A program made the translations under genes and the position numbers. The notes beneath the pieces were generated by a model that was given only the letters and a program-made list of their open reading frames with translations, had not been told where the DNA came from and ran no database searches. Below, in pieces: positions 29,033-38,645 of a stretch of 64,000 nt of DNA (the stretch's first letter is position 1; each line of letters starts with the position of its first letter). This DNA comes from Bosea sp. OAE506 (GTDB lineage Bacteria; Pseudomonadota; Alphaproteobacteria; Rhizobiales; Beijerinckiaceae), in assembly GCF_040546595.1 (NCBI RefSeq), contig NZ_JBEPOB010000001.1:3597001-3661000 (forward strand), written 5' to 3'.

Positions 29033-30199
29033 GTGCCTCTCGACCTGCGAACCATCTACGCGGTGGCCGCCGCCACCTCGATCATCCTCGGCCTGCTGCA
29101 GCTGAGCGCCTTCGCGACCGGGCGTTTCGGCCGCTGGCCGCTCTGGTGGGGGCTGAGCAGCCTGCTGATCGGCACCGGCATCGTTCTCGCCGTCCTGCGC
29201 GGATCGCTGCCGGACGCGATCTCGATGGGCCTCGCCAACACGCTCGCCTGGGCGGGCTATCTCCTCGTCCTCGTCAGCGTCCGCAGCTTTGCCGGATTGC
29301 GGACGAAGCCGTCTCACTATCTGGTCGCGGTCATTGCCCCGATGAGCCTGCTGATGTGGTGGATCGAGCCGGGCGGCTTTCCGCGGCGCGCGGCGCTGGT
29401 CGCGCTGCTCTGGGCCTGCTGCGACGCCGCGGTGACGCGGGAGGGCTTTCGGCTTGCGACGCGGGGCGGGCTGCGCTCGGCCTGGATTCTGGTCGCGCTG
29501 TTCCTGCCCACGAGCATCCTCTTCGTCATCCGCGCCGTCCTGGCATGGAACGGGCATTTCGGCGAGGAACTGTTTCCGGCTCAGCCGGTGCCGATGCACT
29601 GGACCGCTGTGGGCGCCGCAGCGCTCGTCCTCGCCCGCGGCAATGCCCTGTTGCTGCTGGCGGCGGAGCGCAGTGCCAGCCAGCTCGCAGCGCTGGCCCA
29701 GCACGACCCGCTGACGGGCGCCAAGAATCGCAGCGGGCTCGAACGCGCAGTGGCCGCCCTCGCCCGCGACGGCGACCTGCCGCGACGGGCTGCGCTGCTG
29801 CTGATCGACATCGACCACTTCAAGAGGCTGAACGATACGCATGGCCATGCGGCAGGCGACGAGATCCTGCGGCTCTTCGCCGATGTTGCCCGCAGCCAGC
29901 TGCGCGACGGCGACGTGATCGCGCGCCATGGCGGCGACGAGTTCGTGGTGATGCTTCCGGGGCTTGGCCTGCAGGAGGGCGTGCGCGTGGCCGAGCGGCT
30001 GCGGCAGGCCTTCGCCGGCGCGCTCGCCGCGCGGCCGGACCTGCCGAGCGCGCCGACGCTGAGCATCGGCGTCACCGAGGGCGATGCCACCTCCCAGCCG
30101 CTCGACCAGCTGCTGCAGGATGCCGATGGCGCGCTCTACCGCTCGAAGCGTCTGGGCCGCGACCGCGTGCAGTCGCGGCAGGACGAACAGGTGGGCTGA
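29033..30199 (+). CDS. Membrane-bound diguanylate cyclase (GGDEF)
   Basis: 388 residues. About six to seven hydrophobic segments (residues 8-200) anchor it in the inner membrane, followed by a GGDEF domain: HDPLTGAKNRSGLERAVA, DIDHFKRLNDTHGHAAGDE, and the active site RHGGDEFVVML. It should make cyclic di-GMP, which favours biofilm over motility. An inhibitory RxxD site five residues before GGDEF is not obvious. GTG 29033 is chosen, since the protein-like hydrophobic sequence begins VPLDLRTIYAV; upstream in-frame ATG 28856 would add 59 unlikely residues. The input signal is unknown. It is divergent from rpsB and convergent with the FkbM gene. Confidence 0.9.
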   Translation: MPLDLRTIYAVAAATSIILGLLQLSAFATGRFGRWPLWWGLSSLLIGTGIVLAVLRGSLPDAISMGLANTLAWAGYLLVLVSVRSFAGLRTKPSHYLVAVIAPMSLLMWWIEPGGFPRRAALVALLWACCDAAVTREGFRLATRGGLRSAWILVALFLPTSILFVIRAVLAWNGHFGEELFPAQPVPMHWTAVGAAALVLARGNALLLLAAERSASQLAALAQHDPLTGAKNRSGLERAVAALARDGDLPRRAALLLIDIDHFKRLNDTHGHAAGDEILRLFADVARSQLRDGDVIARHGGDEFVVMLPGLGLQEGVRVAERLRQAFAGALAARPDLPSAPTLSIGVTEGDATSQPLDQLLQDADGALYRSKRLGRDRVQSRQDEQVG

Positions 30200-30238
30200 G
30201 GCGTCGCGGCGGCGCCGCGGTCGACCGTCCGCCTCAGC
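30195..30238. terminator. Inverted repeat across convergent stops, possible shared terminator
   Basis: GCTGAGGCG (30195-30203) and CGCCTCAGC (30230-30238) are perfectly complementary and contain the two stop codons of the flanking convergent genes; a smaller GC hairpin lies inside. No T-tract follows, so its activity as a terminator is uncertain. Confidence 0.35.
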
Positions 30239-30956
30239 GGCTGGCGGCGCGCGTCAGCCGAGTCATGCCCCTGCGGGCCGCGAACATCCGCCCATAGACG
30301 TCGCCCGCCAGATCGGGGCGGTAGCAGCGCTGTTCGAGCAGCGGATCCCAGATGTGCTCGACCATGTCGATCAGCTCGAAATCGGCGCGCAGCCGGGCTT
30401 CGAGCTGGAGGCGGTTCTTGCGGTTCTGGTATTCGAGCAGGACGAGCGAGGTCTTCGACAGGTCGAGGCCGTCGAGAACATCCCCCTCCCCGCCCTCGAT
30501 GTCGATCTTGACGATATCGGCCGAGGGCAGCCCGGCGGGATCGACCACCGCCACCTCGTAGCGCTCGACCATGGCGCCGTCGACGAAGGTGTCGCCCGCA
30601 TAGGAGGCAAGCCCGGATTCGCCGTCGCCCGCGAAGCGGCTGACGAAGCTCGCCGTCGTGGCGCCGCCGGGAAAGATGGCGGCGTTGACCGCGACGATGT
30701 CGCGGCGCCGGTGCGTGTTGCGCTGGAGCAGTTCGAAGGTCCCGGGATGCGGCTCGTAGGAGGTTACCTGGCTGCCCGGCCAGCGCGCCGTTGCCCAAAG
30801 GGCGAAGGATCCGACATTGGCGCCGATGTCGAGAATGTCGAGGCCGACGCCGTCATAGCCGGTCTCATATTCGCCCTCGAGCACGTCCTTGATGGCCCAG
30901 TGCATTGCCTCGGGCACGAAGAGGCTCATCGGAATCTGCGCGACGTAGTGCTTCAC
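30234..30956 (-). CDS. FkbM-family methyltransferase
   Basis: 240 residues. SAM-binding motif GLDILDIGANVGSFALWA (about 38-55) and the FkbM pattern SYEPHPGTFELLQRN, then DIVKIDIEGGEGDVLDGL, where the IDIEG stretch is diagnostic. FkbM enzymes O-methylate sugars or other small molecules; the substrate cannot be told. GTG 30956 preceded by GGGGGG is preferred because the N-terminus KHYVAQIPMSLFVPE is typical; a longer frame to 31046 is basic and unlikely. No glycosyltransferase lies nearby, so the pathway is unclear. Confidence 0.88.
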   Translation of the reverse strand: MKHYVAQIPMSLFVPEAMHWAIKDVLEGEYETGYDGVGLDILDIGANVGSFALWATARWPGSQVTSYEPHPGTFELLQRNTHRRRDIVAVNAAIFPGGATTASFVSRFAGDGESGLASYAGDTFVDGAMVERYEVAVVDPAGLPSADIVKIDIEGGEGDVLDGLDLSKTSLVLLEYQNRKNRLQLEARLRADFELIDMVEHIWDPLLEQRCYRPDLAGDVYGRMFAARRGMTRLTRAASR

Positions 30957-31088
30957 GATTGCCCCCCGGCATCGACGCCTGCATGCGGCCGTTCTGGCCA
31001 TCGTGACGTCGGACCGCCAGAATGCATTGCCGGCTGGTCCGCACAAGCCCGGCGCGCGCGTTTCGGCGCTCTTCGTCGCCCTGTCCCG

Positions 31089-31460
31089 TCAACCCTGCCC
31101 GGGAGCGAAAACCCGCAGCCGGTGCCCGTCGGGGTCGAGGGCCACGAAGGTCCGCCCGAAATCGAGATCGGTCGGCGCCTGCAGGATCGCCAGACCGCGC
31201 GCCTGCCAGTCGAGGTGAAGGGCATCAACCGCGGCGGCGTCCGCAACCGTCATCGCGATCTCGGCGCCGCCTGCCCCGGCCGTTGCGGCGGGTTCGACCG
31301 TATGACGCGACCACAATCCAAGCATGATGCCCGACGGAAGCGCGGCCATGGCGAAGGTCGGCGATTCCTCCAGCGGCGCGCTGCCGATCAGATCTGCGTA
31401 AAAGCGGGCGCTGGCTGAAGGGCTGTCGACATAGAGCAGTATGAAATCAGCGTTCAGCAT
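31089..31460 (-). CDS. VOC (glyoxalase/bleomycin-resistance) family protein
   Basis: 123 residues, one vicinal-oxygen-chelate module pair: ADFILLYVDSPSASARFYAD at the start and TFVALDPDGHRLRVFAP at the end. The family covers metal-dependent isomerases, dioxygenases and antibiotic-binding proteins; few metal ligands are visible, so a binding role is possible. ATG 31460 has GGAGA upstream. It follows the WYL regulator gene on the same strand after 67 bp, a common pairing in which YafY-type regulators control an adjacent VOC gene. Confidence 0.88.
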   Translation of the reverse strand: MLNADFILLYVDSPSASARFYADLIGSAPLEESPTFAMAALPSGIMLGLWSRHTVEPAATAGAGGAEIAMTVADAAAVDALHLDWQARGLAILQAPTDLDFGRTFVALDPDGHRLRVFAPGQG

Positions 31461-31527
31461 CGGGCTCTCCTGTTGTTGGATGCACCCGACGCTAGATGCA
31501 GATGCTGCCAATTTCCGGCAGTGGGAC

Positions 31528-32220
31528 TTAAGCCGGAGGCGCAATCCCCTCGCTCTCGCGCCACGCCTTCAGAAGAGCCGTCCTGCGACGCGGATAGCGG
31601 AGGTCCATTGTCGTCAGGCCTGCGATCCGGTCGGCGCGAAAATGACGGAAGCCCTGCCGCAGCTCGCACCAGGCGACCACGACACGCACCTGATCAAAAA
31701 AGCCCAGCGCAAAGGGCCAGATCACGCGCTCCGACAGCATGCCGCCAGCATCGCGATAGGCGATGGTGAGCTTGCGTTCGGAGCGGATGGCCTGGCGCAC
31801 GAGCCCAAGATCGATCTGCGCCTCGACGATCGATCGGCCCGGCCCGACCAACAGCGCCGATGCATCGGCCTTCTCGCGGAGATCGGCGGGAAGCACCGCC
31901 ACGATTTTGGCGATGGCATCGGCTGCGGCTGCACCCAGGCGGTCATCGCTGCGTTCGGCGACCCAGCGCGAACCCAGGACGAGCGCCTCGATCTCGTCTT
32001 CCGTGAACATCAGGGGCGGCAGCATGAAGCCCGGCTTGAGCACATAGCCCAGGCCGGGCTCACCCTCGATCGGGGCTCCCTGCCCCTGCAGCGTCGCGAT
32101 GTCCCGGTAGAGCGTGCGAATGCTGACGCCGGTCTCCTCGGCGAGCCGGCGCCCACTGACCGGCCTGCGGTGCCGGCGCAGCACCTGAACCAGGTCGAGC
32201 AGGCGCTGGGAGCGCGACAC
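31528..32220 (-). CDS. YafY-type transcriptional regulator (HTH_11 plus WYL)
   Basis: 230 residues. The N-terminal winged helix (RLLDLVQVLRRHRRPVSGRR, about 5-60) is followed by a WYL domain with RSERKLTIAYRDAGG (about 144-158) and WPFALGFFDQVRVVVAWCEL, where the family's W-Y-L residues appear in variant form. WYL domains sense ligands, often nucleic-acid fragments or small effectors. GTG 32220 lies only 9 bp after the dnaE stop, so read-through from dnaE is possible, though a separate promoter inside dnaE is equally likely. The VOC gene downstream is the probable target. Confidence 0.9.
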   Translation of the reverse strand: MSRSQRLLDLVQVLRRHRRPVSGRRLAEETGVSIRTLYRDIATLQGQGAPIEGEPGLGYVLKPGFMLPPLMFTEDEIEALVLGSRWVAERSDDRLGAAAADAIAKIVAVLPADLREKADASALLVGPGRSIVEAQIDLGLVRQAIRSERKLTIAYRDAGGMLSERVIWPFALGFFDQVRVVVAWCELRQGFRHFRADRIAGLTTMDLRYPRRRTALLKAWRESEGIAPPA

Positions 32221-32229
32221 GGGGGCTTG

Positions 32230-35200
32230 CTACCTCAGTTCAACGCTGACCACGCCGGGTGCCGCCCTGACAGCGTTGGCGATCTGCTGGTTCACCGGAT
32301 AGCGGCCGGGCAGCTCGATCTCGACCTCCTGGGCGCCGTCGTTGAGGATCATCACCAGGGCGATCTTGCCGTCGGCCTTGATGCCGTCGCTGCGCGGGCG
32401 GACGCGTTCGGCGATCGAGGCCAGTGCCTTGTCGTCGCGCAGATAGACCAGCAGGTCCTGCTTCTGGCGCGCAGCGAGATCGTCGAGCACCTCGACATCC
32501 TCGATGCGCGGGCGGACATCCTCACCGTCGAGCACGGCAGACAGGCGCAGCACCAGCGCCCTGCCCGGCTCCAGCAGGTCGCGATAGCGCTGCAGCGCCT
32601 CCGAGAACAGGATCGCCTCGAACTGGCCGCTCGGGTCAGAGAGGTTGACGATGCCCATCTTGGAACCGGATTTGGTGCGCCGTTCGGAGCGGTCGATCAC
32701 CGAAACAGCGACCTTGGCGACGCCCGTGCCGTTGGCGCGCACGGTCTGGGCGAAATCGGCGAAACGCTGCACCCGCAGCCGCTTCAGCACATGCTCGTAA
32801 TCGTCGAGCGGATGGCCCGACAGGAAGAAGCCGACCGCGTCGTGCTCGCGCTTCAGACGCTCGGCCGGAGCCCAGGGCTCGACCGGCGGGATGCGGAAGG
32901 CCTCCTGGACCGAGCCGCCGCCGAAGAGTTCGGACTGGCCGCCGAGCGCGGCCTCGCGGGTGCGGTTCGACAGCGCCAGCATGCCATCGATGGCCGCCAT
33001 GGCGCGGGCCCGCTCGGGCTCGAGCGCGTCGAGCGCGCCGGCCGCGATCAGGGCCTCGATGGTGCGGCGGTTGACGAGCTTGGTGTCGATGCGGCGGGCG
33101 AAGTCGGCGAGGTCGCGGAAGGGTCCACCGGCCGCCCGCGCGACCACGACCGATTCCACCGCGACGCGACCGACGCCCTTGATGGCGCCGAGCGCGTAGT
33201 GGATCGCGCCCTCATGCACGTCGAACTCGACACCGGAGCGGTTGATCGCCGGCGGCAGCACCTTGATGCCAAGCCGCTCGGCATCGCGGCGGAATTCCGA
33301 GAGCTTGTCGGTGTTGCCCATGTCGAGCGTCATCGACGCCGCCAGGAACTCGACCGGGTAATTGGCCTTGAGATAGGCGGTCTGGAAGGCGACGACGGCA
33401 TAGGCCGCCGCATGGCTCTTGTTGAAGCCGTAGTCGGCGAACTTCGCCAGCAGATCGAAAATCTCGGAGGCCGTCTCCGGCTTGATGCCGTTGGCGATCG
33501 CACCCTTCACGAAGCGGTCGCGCTGAGCGTCCATCTCCGCCTTGATCTTCTTGCCCATGGCGCGGCGCAGCAGGTCGGCTTCGCCGAGCGAGTAGCCCGA
33601 GAGCGCCTGGGCGACCTGCATCACCTGCTCCTGATAGACGATGATGCCATGCGTCTCGGAGAGATAGGGCTCCATGCCCGGATGGAGATAGCTCGGCTCC
33701 TCCAGACCCAGCTTGCGGCGGCAATAGGTCGGGATGTTGTCCATCGGACCCGGCCGGTAGAGCGCGACCAGCGCGATCAGATCCTCGATGCGGTCGGCCT
33801 TCATCTCGACCAACGCCTTGCGCATGCCGGCAGATTCCACCTGGAACACGCCGACCGTCTCGCCGCGGGCCAGCATCGCGTAGGTCGGCGGATCGTTGAA
33901 GGGCAGGCTCGCGAGGTCGATGGTGATGTTGCGCTGGGCGATGAGCTTCACCGCTGTGGTCAGCGTCGTCAGCGTCTTCAGGCCGAGGAAGTCGAACTTC
34001 ACCAGACCGGCCTGCTCGACCCATTTCATGTTGAACTGGGTGACGCGCATGCCGGTGCGCGGATCGACCGAGAGCGCCACGAGCTGCTCGAGCGGGCGGT
34101 CGCCAATGACGACGCCGGCGGCGTGGGTCGAGGCGTGGCGGTGCAGCCCCTCGAGCTTCTGGCCGATCTCGAGCAGGCGGGCGACGATCGGCTCCTCCTC
34201 GGCCGCCTGCTGGAGCTTCGGCTCGCCTTCGATGGCGTCCTTCAGCGAGATCGGCTTGGCCGGGTTCTGCGGGACGAGCTTGGTCAGACGATCGACCTGG
34301 CCATAGGGCATCTCCAGCACGCGACCGACGTCGCGCAGCACGCCGCGGGCGAGCAGCGTGCCGAAGGTGATGATCTGCGCGACGCGCTCCTCGCCATAGC
34401 GATGCTTGACGTAGTCGATGACCTCTTCGCGGCGGTTCTGGCAGAAGTCGATGTCGAAGTCCGGCATCGAGACGCGGTCGGGGTTGAGGAAACGCTCGAA
34501 CAGCAGGCCGAAGCGCAAAGGATCGACGTCGGTGATGGTCAGCGCATAGGCGACGAGCGAGCCTGCGCCCGAACCACGGCCCGGACCGACCGGGATGTCG
34601 TGGTCCTTGGCCCATTTGATGAAGTCCGAGACGATCAGGAAGTAGCCGGGGAACTTCATCCGGGTGATGATCGACAGCTCGAAATCGAGCCGCTTCTCGT
34701 AATCCTCGACGCTGTAGCCCTCGGCCGGCCCGTGCTTGGCGATGCGGGCCGCGAGGCCGGCCTTGGCCTGGAGCTGCAACTCCTCGGCCTCGTCGCGGCC
34801 CTCCTCGCCGAAGCGCGGCAGGATCGGCTTGCGCAGGCCGACGCGCCAGGTGCAGCGCATCGCGATCTCGACCGTGGCCGATAGCGCCTCGGGCAGATCG
34901 GCGAAGCGCCGCTTCATCTCGGCGCGGCTGGTGAAGTAATGCTCGGGCGTGACGCGGCGGCGCTCGCCATCCGAAACCAGGCGCCCCGCCGCCACAGCCA
35001 GCAGCGCATCATGGGCGTCGTAATCGGCGGGCTTGGCGAAGAAGGGCTCGTTGGTGGCGACGATCGGCAGATCCGCCTCATAGGCGAGTTTCAGCAGATG
35101 GGCCTCGACTGCCGCATCGCCGTCGCTGCCGTGACGCTGGATTTCGACATAGAGCCGGTCGCCGAAGATGGCCGACAGCGTCGCCAGCCGCGTACGGGCC

Positions 35201-35709
35201 TGGGGCAGCTGGTTGTTGCGCAGCGCGACGTCGAGCGGCCCGCCCCGCCCGCCGGTCAGCGCGAGCAGGCCGTCGTGATGGGCCGCGAGCGCATCGAGAT
35301 TGGAGACAGGCTGGCCGCTGCCGCCGCTGGCCAGCGCGGCCTGCGTGACGAGCTTCATCAGATTGCCGTAGCCGGCCTCGTTCATCGCCAGCAGGACGAT
35401 GTGCGGTGGGACCTGCGGGAGCGCCCTGCCCCGGCCGGCTTCGGTCTCGTCGCCGCAATCGAGGGAGAGCTGGACGCCCGCGATCGGCTGCACGCCGACG
35501 CCGGTCATCTTCTCGGCGAATTCGAGCGCACCGAAGAGGTTGTTGGTGTCGGTCAGCGCCAGCGCCGGCTGGCCGTCCGCCGCCGCCATCTTGGCGAGCG
35601 TGCCGACCATCAGGGCGCCTTCCAGCAGCGAATAGCTCGAATGGACGTGGAGATGGACGTAGCCGACCTCGGAGAGAATGCGGCTGTCGTCCGGTTCGCG
35701 TGCCATCAT
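32230..35709 (-). CDS. dnaE: DNA polymerase III subunit alpha
   Basis: 1159 residues, the main replicative polymerase. The N-terminal PHP domain begins YVHLHVHSSYSLLEGA; the catalytic palm carries PDFDIDFCQNRREEVI with two of the three aspartates and GRGSGAGSLVAYALTITDVD; a helix-hairpin-helix region, OB fold and C-terminal tau-binding part follow. It is the DnaE1 type rather than the error-prone DnaE2 (ImuC), judging by length, PHP pattern and the lol-dnaE neighbourhood. ATG 35709 or the adjacent ATG 35706 is likely; the longer frame to 35757 overlaps unlikely sequence. The SOS-controlled gene at 35824 lies 114 bp upstream on the same strand. Confidence 0.97.
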   Translation of the reverse strand: MMAREPDDSRILSEVGYVHLHVHSSYSLLEGALMVGTLAKMAAADGQPALALTDTNNLFGALEFAEKMTGVGVQPIAGVQLSLDCGDETEAGRGRALPQVPPHIVLLAMNEAGYGNLMKLVTQAALASGGSGQPVSNLDALAAHHDGLLALTGGRGGPLDVALRNNQLPQARTRLATLSAIFGDRLYVEIQRHGSDGDAAVEAHLLKLAYEADLPIVATNEPFFAKPADYDAHDALLAVAAGRLVSDGERRRVTPEHYFTSRAEMKRRFADLPEALSATVEIAMRCTWRVGLRKPILPRFGEEGRDEAEELQLQAKAGLAARIAKHGPAEGYSVEDYEKRLDFELSIITRMKFPGYFLIVSDFIKWAKDHDIPVGPGRGSGAGSLVAYALTITDVDPLRFGLLFERFLNPDRVSMPDFDIDFCQNRREEVIDYVKHRYGEERVAQIITFGTLLARGVLRDVGRVLEMPYGQVDRLTKLVPQNPAKPISLKDAIEGEPKLQQAAEEEPIVARLLEIGQKLEGLHRHASTHAAGVVIGDRPLEQLVALSVDPRTGMRVTQFNMKWVEQAGLVKFDFLGLKTLTTLTTAVKLIAQRNITIDLASLPFNDPPTYAMLARGETVGVFQVESAGMRKALVEMKADRIEDLIALVALYRPGPMDNIPTYCRRKLGLEEPSYLHPGMEPYLSETHGIIVYQEQVMQVAQALSGYSLGEADLLRRAMGKKIKAEMDAQRDRFVKGAIANGIKPETASEIFDLLAKFADYGFNKSHAAAYAVVAFQTAYLKANYPVEFLAASMTLDMGNTDKLSEFRRDAERLGIKVLPPAINRSGVEFDVHEGAIHYALGAIKGVGRVAVESVVVARAAGGPFRDLADFARRIDTKLVNRRTIEALIAAGALDALEPERARAMAAIDGMLALSNRTREAALGGQSELFGGGSVQEAFRIPPVEPWAPAERLKREHDAVGFFLSGHPLDDYEHVLKRLRVQRFADFAQTVRANGTGVAKVAVSVIDRSERRTKSGSKMGIVNLSDPSGQFEAILFSEALQRYRDLLEPGRALVLRLSAVLDGEDVRPRIEDVEVLDDLAARQKQDLLVYLRDDKALASIAERVRPRSDGIKADGKIALVMILNDGAQEVEIELPGRYPVNQQIANAVRAAPGVVSVELR

Positions 35710-35823
35710 CCGCCCTGCGCTGCCATGCCCGATCGGCGGCGACTCGCGCGCTGCCAACAGCGGTGGTTATGGAGCGGCCGAGCCTCCGGCGTCCATGCCG
35801 CGGATCGTCGCCTCTGTGGACAT

Positions 35824-35934
35824 TCAGATGTTGGGCGCGGAGAGCAGCGCGGCCCAGACCCATACCATTCCAAGGAACAGCCCCAGCGATGCGATCTCCG
35901 CGATGCCAGCGGCCAACCTGCGCGCTACGGTCAT
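35824..35934 (-). CDS. 36-residue single-pass membrane protein under LexA control (SidA-like in design)
   Basis: MTVARRLAAGIAEI is followed by one hydrophobic helix (ASLGLFLGMVWVWAALL, about 15-31) and a short tail. AGGAG lies 7 bases before ATG 35934. The promoter 30-55 bp upstream has a LexA box (GAAC-N7-GAAC) between its -35 and -10 boxes. In Caulobacter, SidA is a 29-residue inner-membrane protein induced by DNA damage that blocks cell division by acting on FtsW/FtsN. This protein has the same size class, topology (basic N-terminus inside, one helix) and control, but I see no clear sequence similarity, so the function is inferred by analogy. It is too short for standard gene callers. Confidence 0.72.
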   Translation of the reverse strand: MTVARRLAAGIAEIASLGLFLGMVWVWAALLSAPNI

Positions 35935-35962
35935 AGCAATCTCCTGCGTTTCTGCTATGTCC

Positions 35963-35990
35963 AGATTAGTTCCTGTTTTGTTCTCGTCAA
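35963..35990 (-). promoter_or_regulatory. SOS promoter with LexA box
   Basis: Minus strand: TTGACG (-35, 35985-35990), 16-bp spacer, TAATCT (-10, 35963-35968). The spacer contains GAACAAAACAGGAAC (35969-35983), a perfect GAAC-N7-GAAC, the LexA operator of alphaproteobacteria. LexA bound here would cover the promoter; DNA damage would release it. Confidence 0.85.
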
Positions 35991-36126
35991 TGTCGATAGG
36001 TGAATTGCAGGGCCCGCACAACCAAAACGGTTAATCAGCTACTAATGACGGCAATGGCCTGTCGGTGAGCGCCGGCCCGACGCGCCGTTGCAACGGCACC
36101 GCTTGTGCCCCCGGGCAGGCGTGCCG

Positions 36127-36579
36127 CTAAGCCGCGCCCACTGGTGAAGGCCAGGGCCAGGGCCCTCCCCGGAGGGCCGTATCCGGGCGGACCTTCGTGT
36201 AGCTCCAATCCCAGTCGTTGCGCGCCTCGAACCGCGCCGCGATGACGCCGTCGATATTGGGGCTGAGGATCGGATAGCGCTCCGCCAGCCTTTGCAAGCG
36301 GCCGACGGCATCGGGATGCGGGAAGGCCAGCGCGCATTCCCTCAGCCCGACCATATGCTGGAAAACCGCCCGCACATGGATCGGCAGGCTCGCATCGTCA
36401 GCATAGGCGACATAGCGGGCGATAGCCCTGTGCATGTTGGCGATCGCCACCTCGGACAAGGGCGGCAAAGGCGGCAGCAGGGGCGCCGCCTCCGGCCTCG
36501 CCGGCAGGCCCAGCAAGGCGACCGGCACTGAGGCGGCCGTACCGATCAGGCTGAGCAGATGGCGACGCGTCGGTTCCAT
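36127..36579 (-). CDS. Hypothetical exported protein
   Basis: 150 residues. The N-terminus [20 protein letters not shown] looks like a twin-arginine (Tat) signal, with cleavage near EAAP (about residue 32). The mature part has a proline-rich start ([10 protein letters not shown]) and a helical core with [20 protein letters not shown]; no family is recognised. ATG 36579 is the only reasonable start. It lies 62 bp after lolD on the same strand and may be cotranscribed with lolCD. A Tat signal suggests folding or a cofactor before export, but no cofactor motif is visible. Confidence 0.65.
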   Translation of the reverse strand: MEPTRRHLLSLIGTAASVPVALLGLPARPEAAPLLPPLPPLSEVAIANMHRAIARYVAYADDASLPIHVRAVFQHMVGLRECALAFPHPDAVGRLQRLAERYPILSPNIDGVIAARFEARNDWDWSYTKVRPDTALRGGPWPWPSPVGAA

Positions 36580-36641
36580 TTCCGTCCTGCTCCTGCCTGG
36601 CCCTCTCGCGACGTCGCGGCCTATCGCCTGAACCCGTCCGC

Positions 36642-37340
36642 TCAGAGCGGCACGACATGCCCGTCGCGGATCGTCACCTGCCGGTCCATCCGGCGGGCGA
36701 GATCGAGATTATGCGTCGCGATCAGCGCTGCGAGGCCCGAGGCACGCGCCAGCGCGACCAGCGTCTGGAAGACGTGGAGCGAGGTGTGCGGGTCGAGATT
36801 GCCGGTGGGTTCGTCGGCCAGCAGCAGGCGCGGCGTATTGGCGACCGCGCGGCCGATCGCGACCCGCTGCTGCTCGCCGCCTGAGAGTTCGCCGGGCAGA
36901 TGGTCGAGCCGCTCGCCGAGCCCCATGAAGGTCAGGAGTTCGGCGGCCCGCTCCTCGGCCAGAGCCTTGTCGAGGCCCCTGATCCGCTGCGGCAGGACGA
37001 CGTTCTCCAACGCCGAGAATTCCGGCAGGAGGTGATGCGCCTGATAGACGAAGCCGATCTCGGTCCGCCGCAGGCGCGTGCGGCCCTTGTCGTCGAGCTT
37101 CGTGGTCGGCAGCCCGCCGATGAAGACCTCGCCGCCATCGGGCCGCTCAAGCAGGCCGGCGACGTGCAGCAAAGTCGACTTGCCGGTGCCGCTGGGCGCG
37201 ACAAGCGCGACCAGCTCGCCAGGCCAGAGCGCGAAATCCGCCTTGCGCAGGATATCCAGCGGCGCGTCGGCCTGGGGGTAGTATCGCTCGACCTGGGAGA
37301 GGAAGAGCGCCGGGGTTTCACGGGGCGTGGTGTCGGACAT
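36642..37340 (-). CDS. lolD: Lipoprotein-releasing ABC transporter ATP-binding protein
   Basis: 232 residues. Walker [11 protein letters not shown]-loop [17 protein letters not shown], signature LSGGEQQRV, Walker [14 protein letters not shown]-loop ATHN. With LolC/LolE it releases lipoproteins from the inner membrane to LolA. The MacB/LolD subfamily is shown by the GNLD pattern. It follows lolC after 6 bp, so both are on one transcript. ATG 37340 is supported by the start of the first beta strand soon after. Confidence 0.96.
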   Translation of the reverse strand: MSDTTPRETPALFLSQVERYYPQADAPLDILRKADFALWPGELVALVAPSGTGKSTLLHVAGLLERPDGGEVFIGGLPTTKLDDKGRTRLRRTEIGFVYQAHHLLPEFSALENVVLPQRIRGLDKALAEERAAELLTFMGLGERLDHLPGELSGGEQQRVAIGRAVANTPRLLLADEPTGNLDPHTSLHVFQTLVALARASGLAALIATHNLDLARRMDRQVTIRDGHVVPL

Positions 37341-37346
37341 GCGTCT

Positions 37347-38645
37347 TCAGCCCATCCTCAGCGCCTGGACGGGGTCGAGCCGCGCCGCTTTCCAGGCCGG
37401 ATAGAGTGTTGCCAGAAGCGACAGCACGAGCGCCATGACGACGACGCTGGTGACCTCGCCCCAGTCGATGACGGAGGGAATGTCGCTCAGGAAGCGCACC
37501 GTCGGGTCCCAGAGATTGGCCCCCGTGATCCAGTTGAGCGCCGCCATGATCGCCTTGATGTTCTTGGCGAAGACGACGCCGAGGGCGAGCCCCGCCAGCG
37601 TGCCGAAGACGCCGATCGCCGCCCCCGTGATCAGGAAGACGCGCATCACGGTGCCGCGGGTGGCCCCCATGGTGCGCATGATGGCGATGTCTGCCGTCTT
37701 GTCCTTCACCAGCATGATCAGGCCCGAGACGATGTTCAGCGCCGCGACGAGCACGATCAGCGTCAGGATGATGAACATCACGTTCCGCTCGACCTCGAGC
37801 GCGTTGAAGAAGCTGCGGTTGCGCTGGCGCCAGTCGGACAGCACGAGCGGACGCGGCGCATCGGCCTCGATCGCATCGCGGACCACCTGCGTCCGGTCGG
37901 GGTTGTCGACGAAGATCTCGATGACGTTCACGTCGCCGTCGCGGTTGAAATAGGCTTGCGCCTCGCCCAGCGGCATGAAGACGAAGGACGCGTCGAACTC
38001 GGTCATGCCGATCTCGAACACCGCCTGGATCGGATAGGCCTTGATCCGCGGCGCCGTTCCGAACGGGGTCGAGGCGCCCTTGGGCGAGATGATGTTGATG
38101 GAATCGCCGGGCTGGAGCCCGAGCGAATCCGCCAGGCGCTTGCCGATGGCGACGCCGCCTGCCGTGTCGAATCCGTCCAGCGTACCGCGCCGGACATTGC
38201 CGCCGATGAAGGGGATAGCCTTGATGTCGGCCTCGCGGATGCCGCGGACCAGCACGCCGCCATTGCCGGTCTGGGACGAGGCCAGCGCCTGCCCCTCGAC
38301 CAGCGGAATCGCCAGACGGATTCCGGGAATGGAGCGCAGGCGCTGCGAGACGATGTCGTAATCGTCGAGCGGGCGGTCGATCGGCGTCGCGAAGATGTGG
38401 CCGTTCACGCCGACGATCTTCTCCAGCAGCTCCTTGCGGAAGCCGTTCATCACCGACATCACGATGATCAGCGTGGCGACGCCGAGCAGGATGCCCAGGA
38501 ACGAGAAGCCGGCGATGACGGAGACGAAACCCTCGCGCCGCCGCGTGCGCAGATAGCGCCCCGCCAGCAGCCATTCGAAGCCGGCGAAGGGCCGCGTCCC
38601 GCTCGGTGCCTCGTCGTGACGATCGCTGTCCGTGGCGACGCTCAC
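37347..38645 (-). CDS. lolC: Lipoprotein-releasing ABC transporter permease (LolC/LolE)
   Basis: 432 residues with the MacB-type design: one N-terminal membrane helix after [22 protein letters not shown], a large periplasmic domain (about 50-270), and three C-terminal helices ([16 protein letters not shown] onward). In alphaproteobacteria a single LolC/E-like protein usually forms a homodimer with LolD, since separate lolE is absent here too. GTG 38645 overlaps the proS stop (GTGA). The gene order proS-lolC-lolD-dnaE is standard for the order. Confidence 0.95.
   Translation of the reverse strand: MSVATDSDRHDEAPSGTRPFAGFEWLLAGRYLRTRRREGFVSVIAGFSFLGILLGVATLIIVMSVMNGFRKELLEKIVGVNGHIFATPIDRPLDDYDIVSQRLRSIPGIRLAIPLVEGQALASSQTGNGGVLVRGIREADIKAIPFIGGNVRRGTLDGFDTAGGVAIGKRLADSLGLQPGDSINIISPKGASTPFGTAPRIKAYPIQAVFEIGMTEFDASFVFMPLGEAQAYFNRDGDVNVIEIFVDNPDRTQVVRDAIEADAPRPLVLSDWRQRNRSFFNALEVERNVMFIILTLIVLVAALNIVSGLIMLVKDKTADIAIMRTMGATRGTVMRVFLITGAAIGVFGTLAGLALGVVFAKNIKAIMAALNWITGANLWDPTVRFLSDIPSVIDWGEVTSVVVMALVLSLLATLYPAWKAARLDPVQALRMG

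Noticed and set aside
31441..34884. Open frame of 1147 codons opposite dnaE
   Set aside because: High GC content opens antisense frames; the translation is rich in R, D, A and H without domains, and it lies opposite a fully conserved dnaE.
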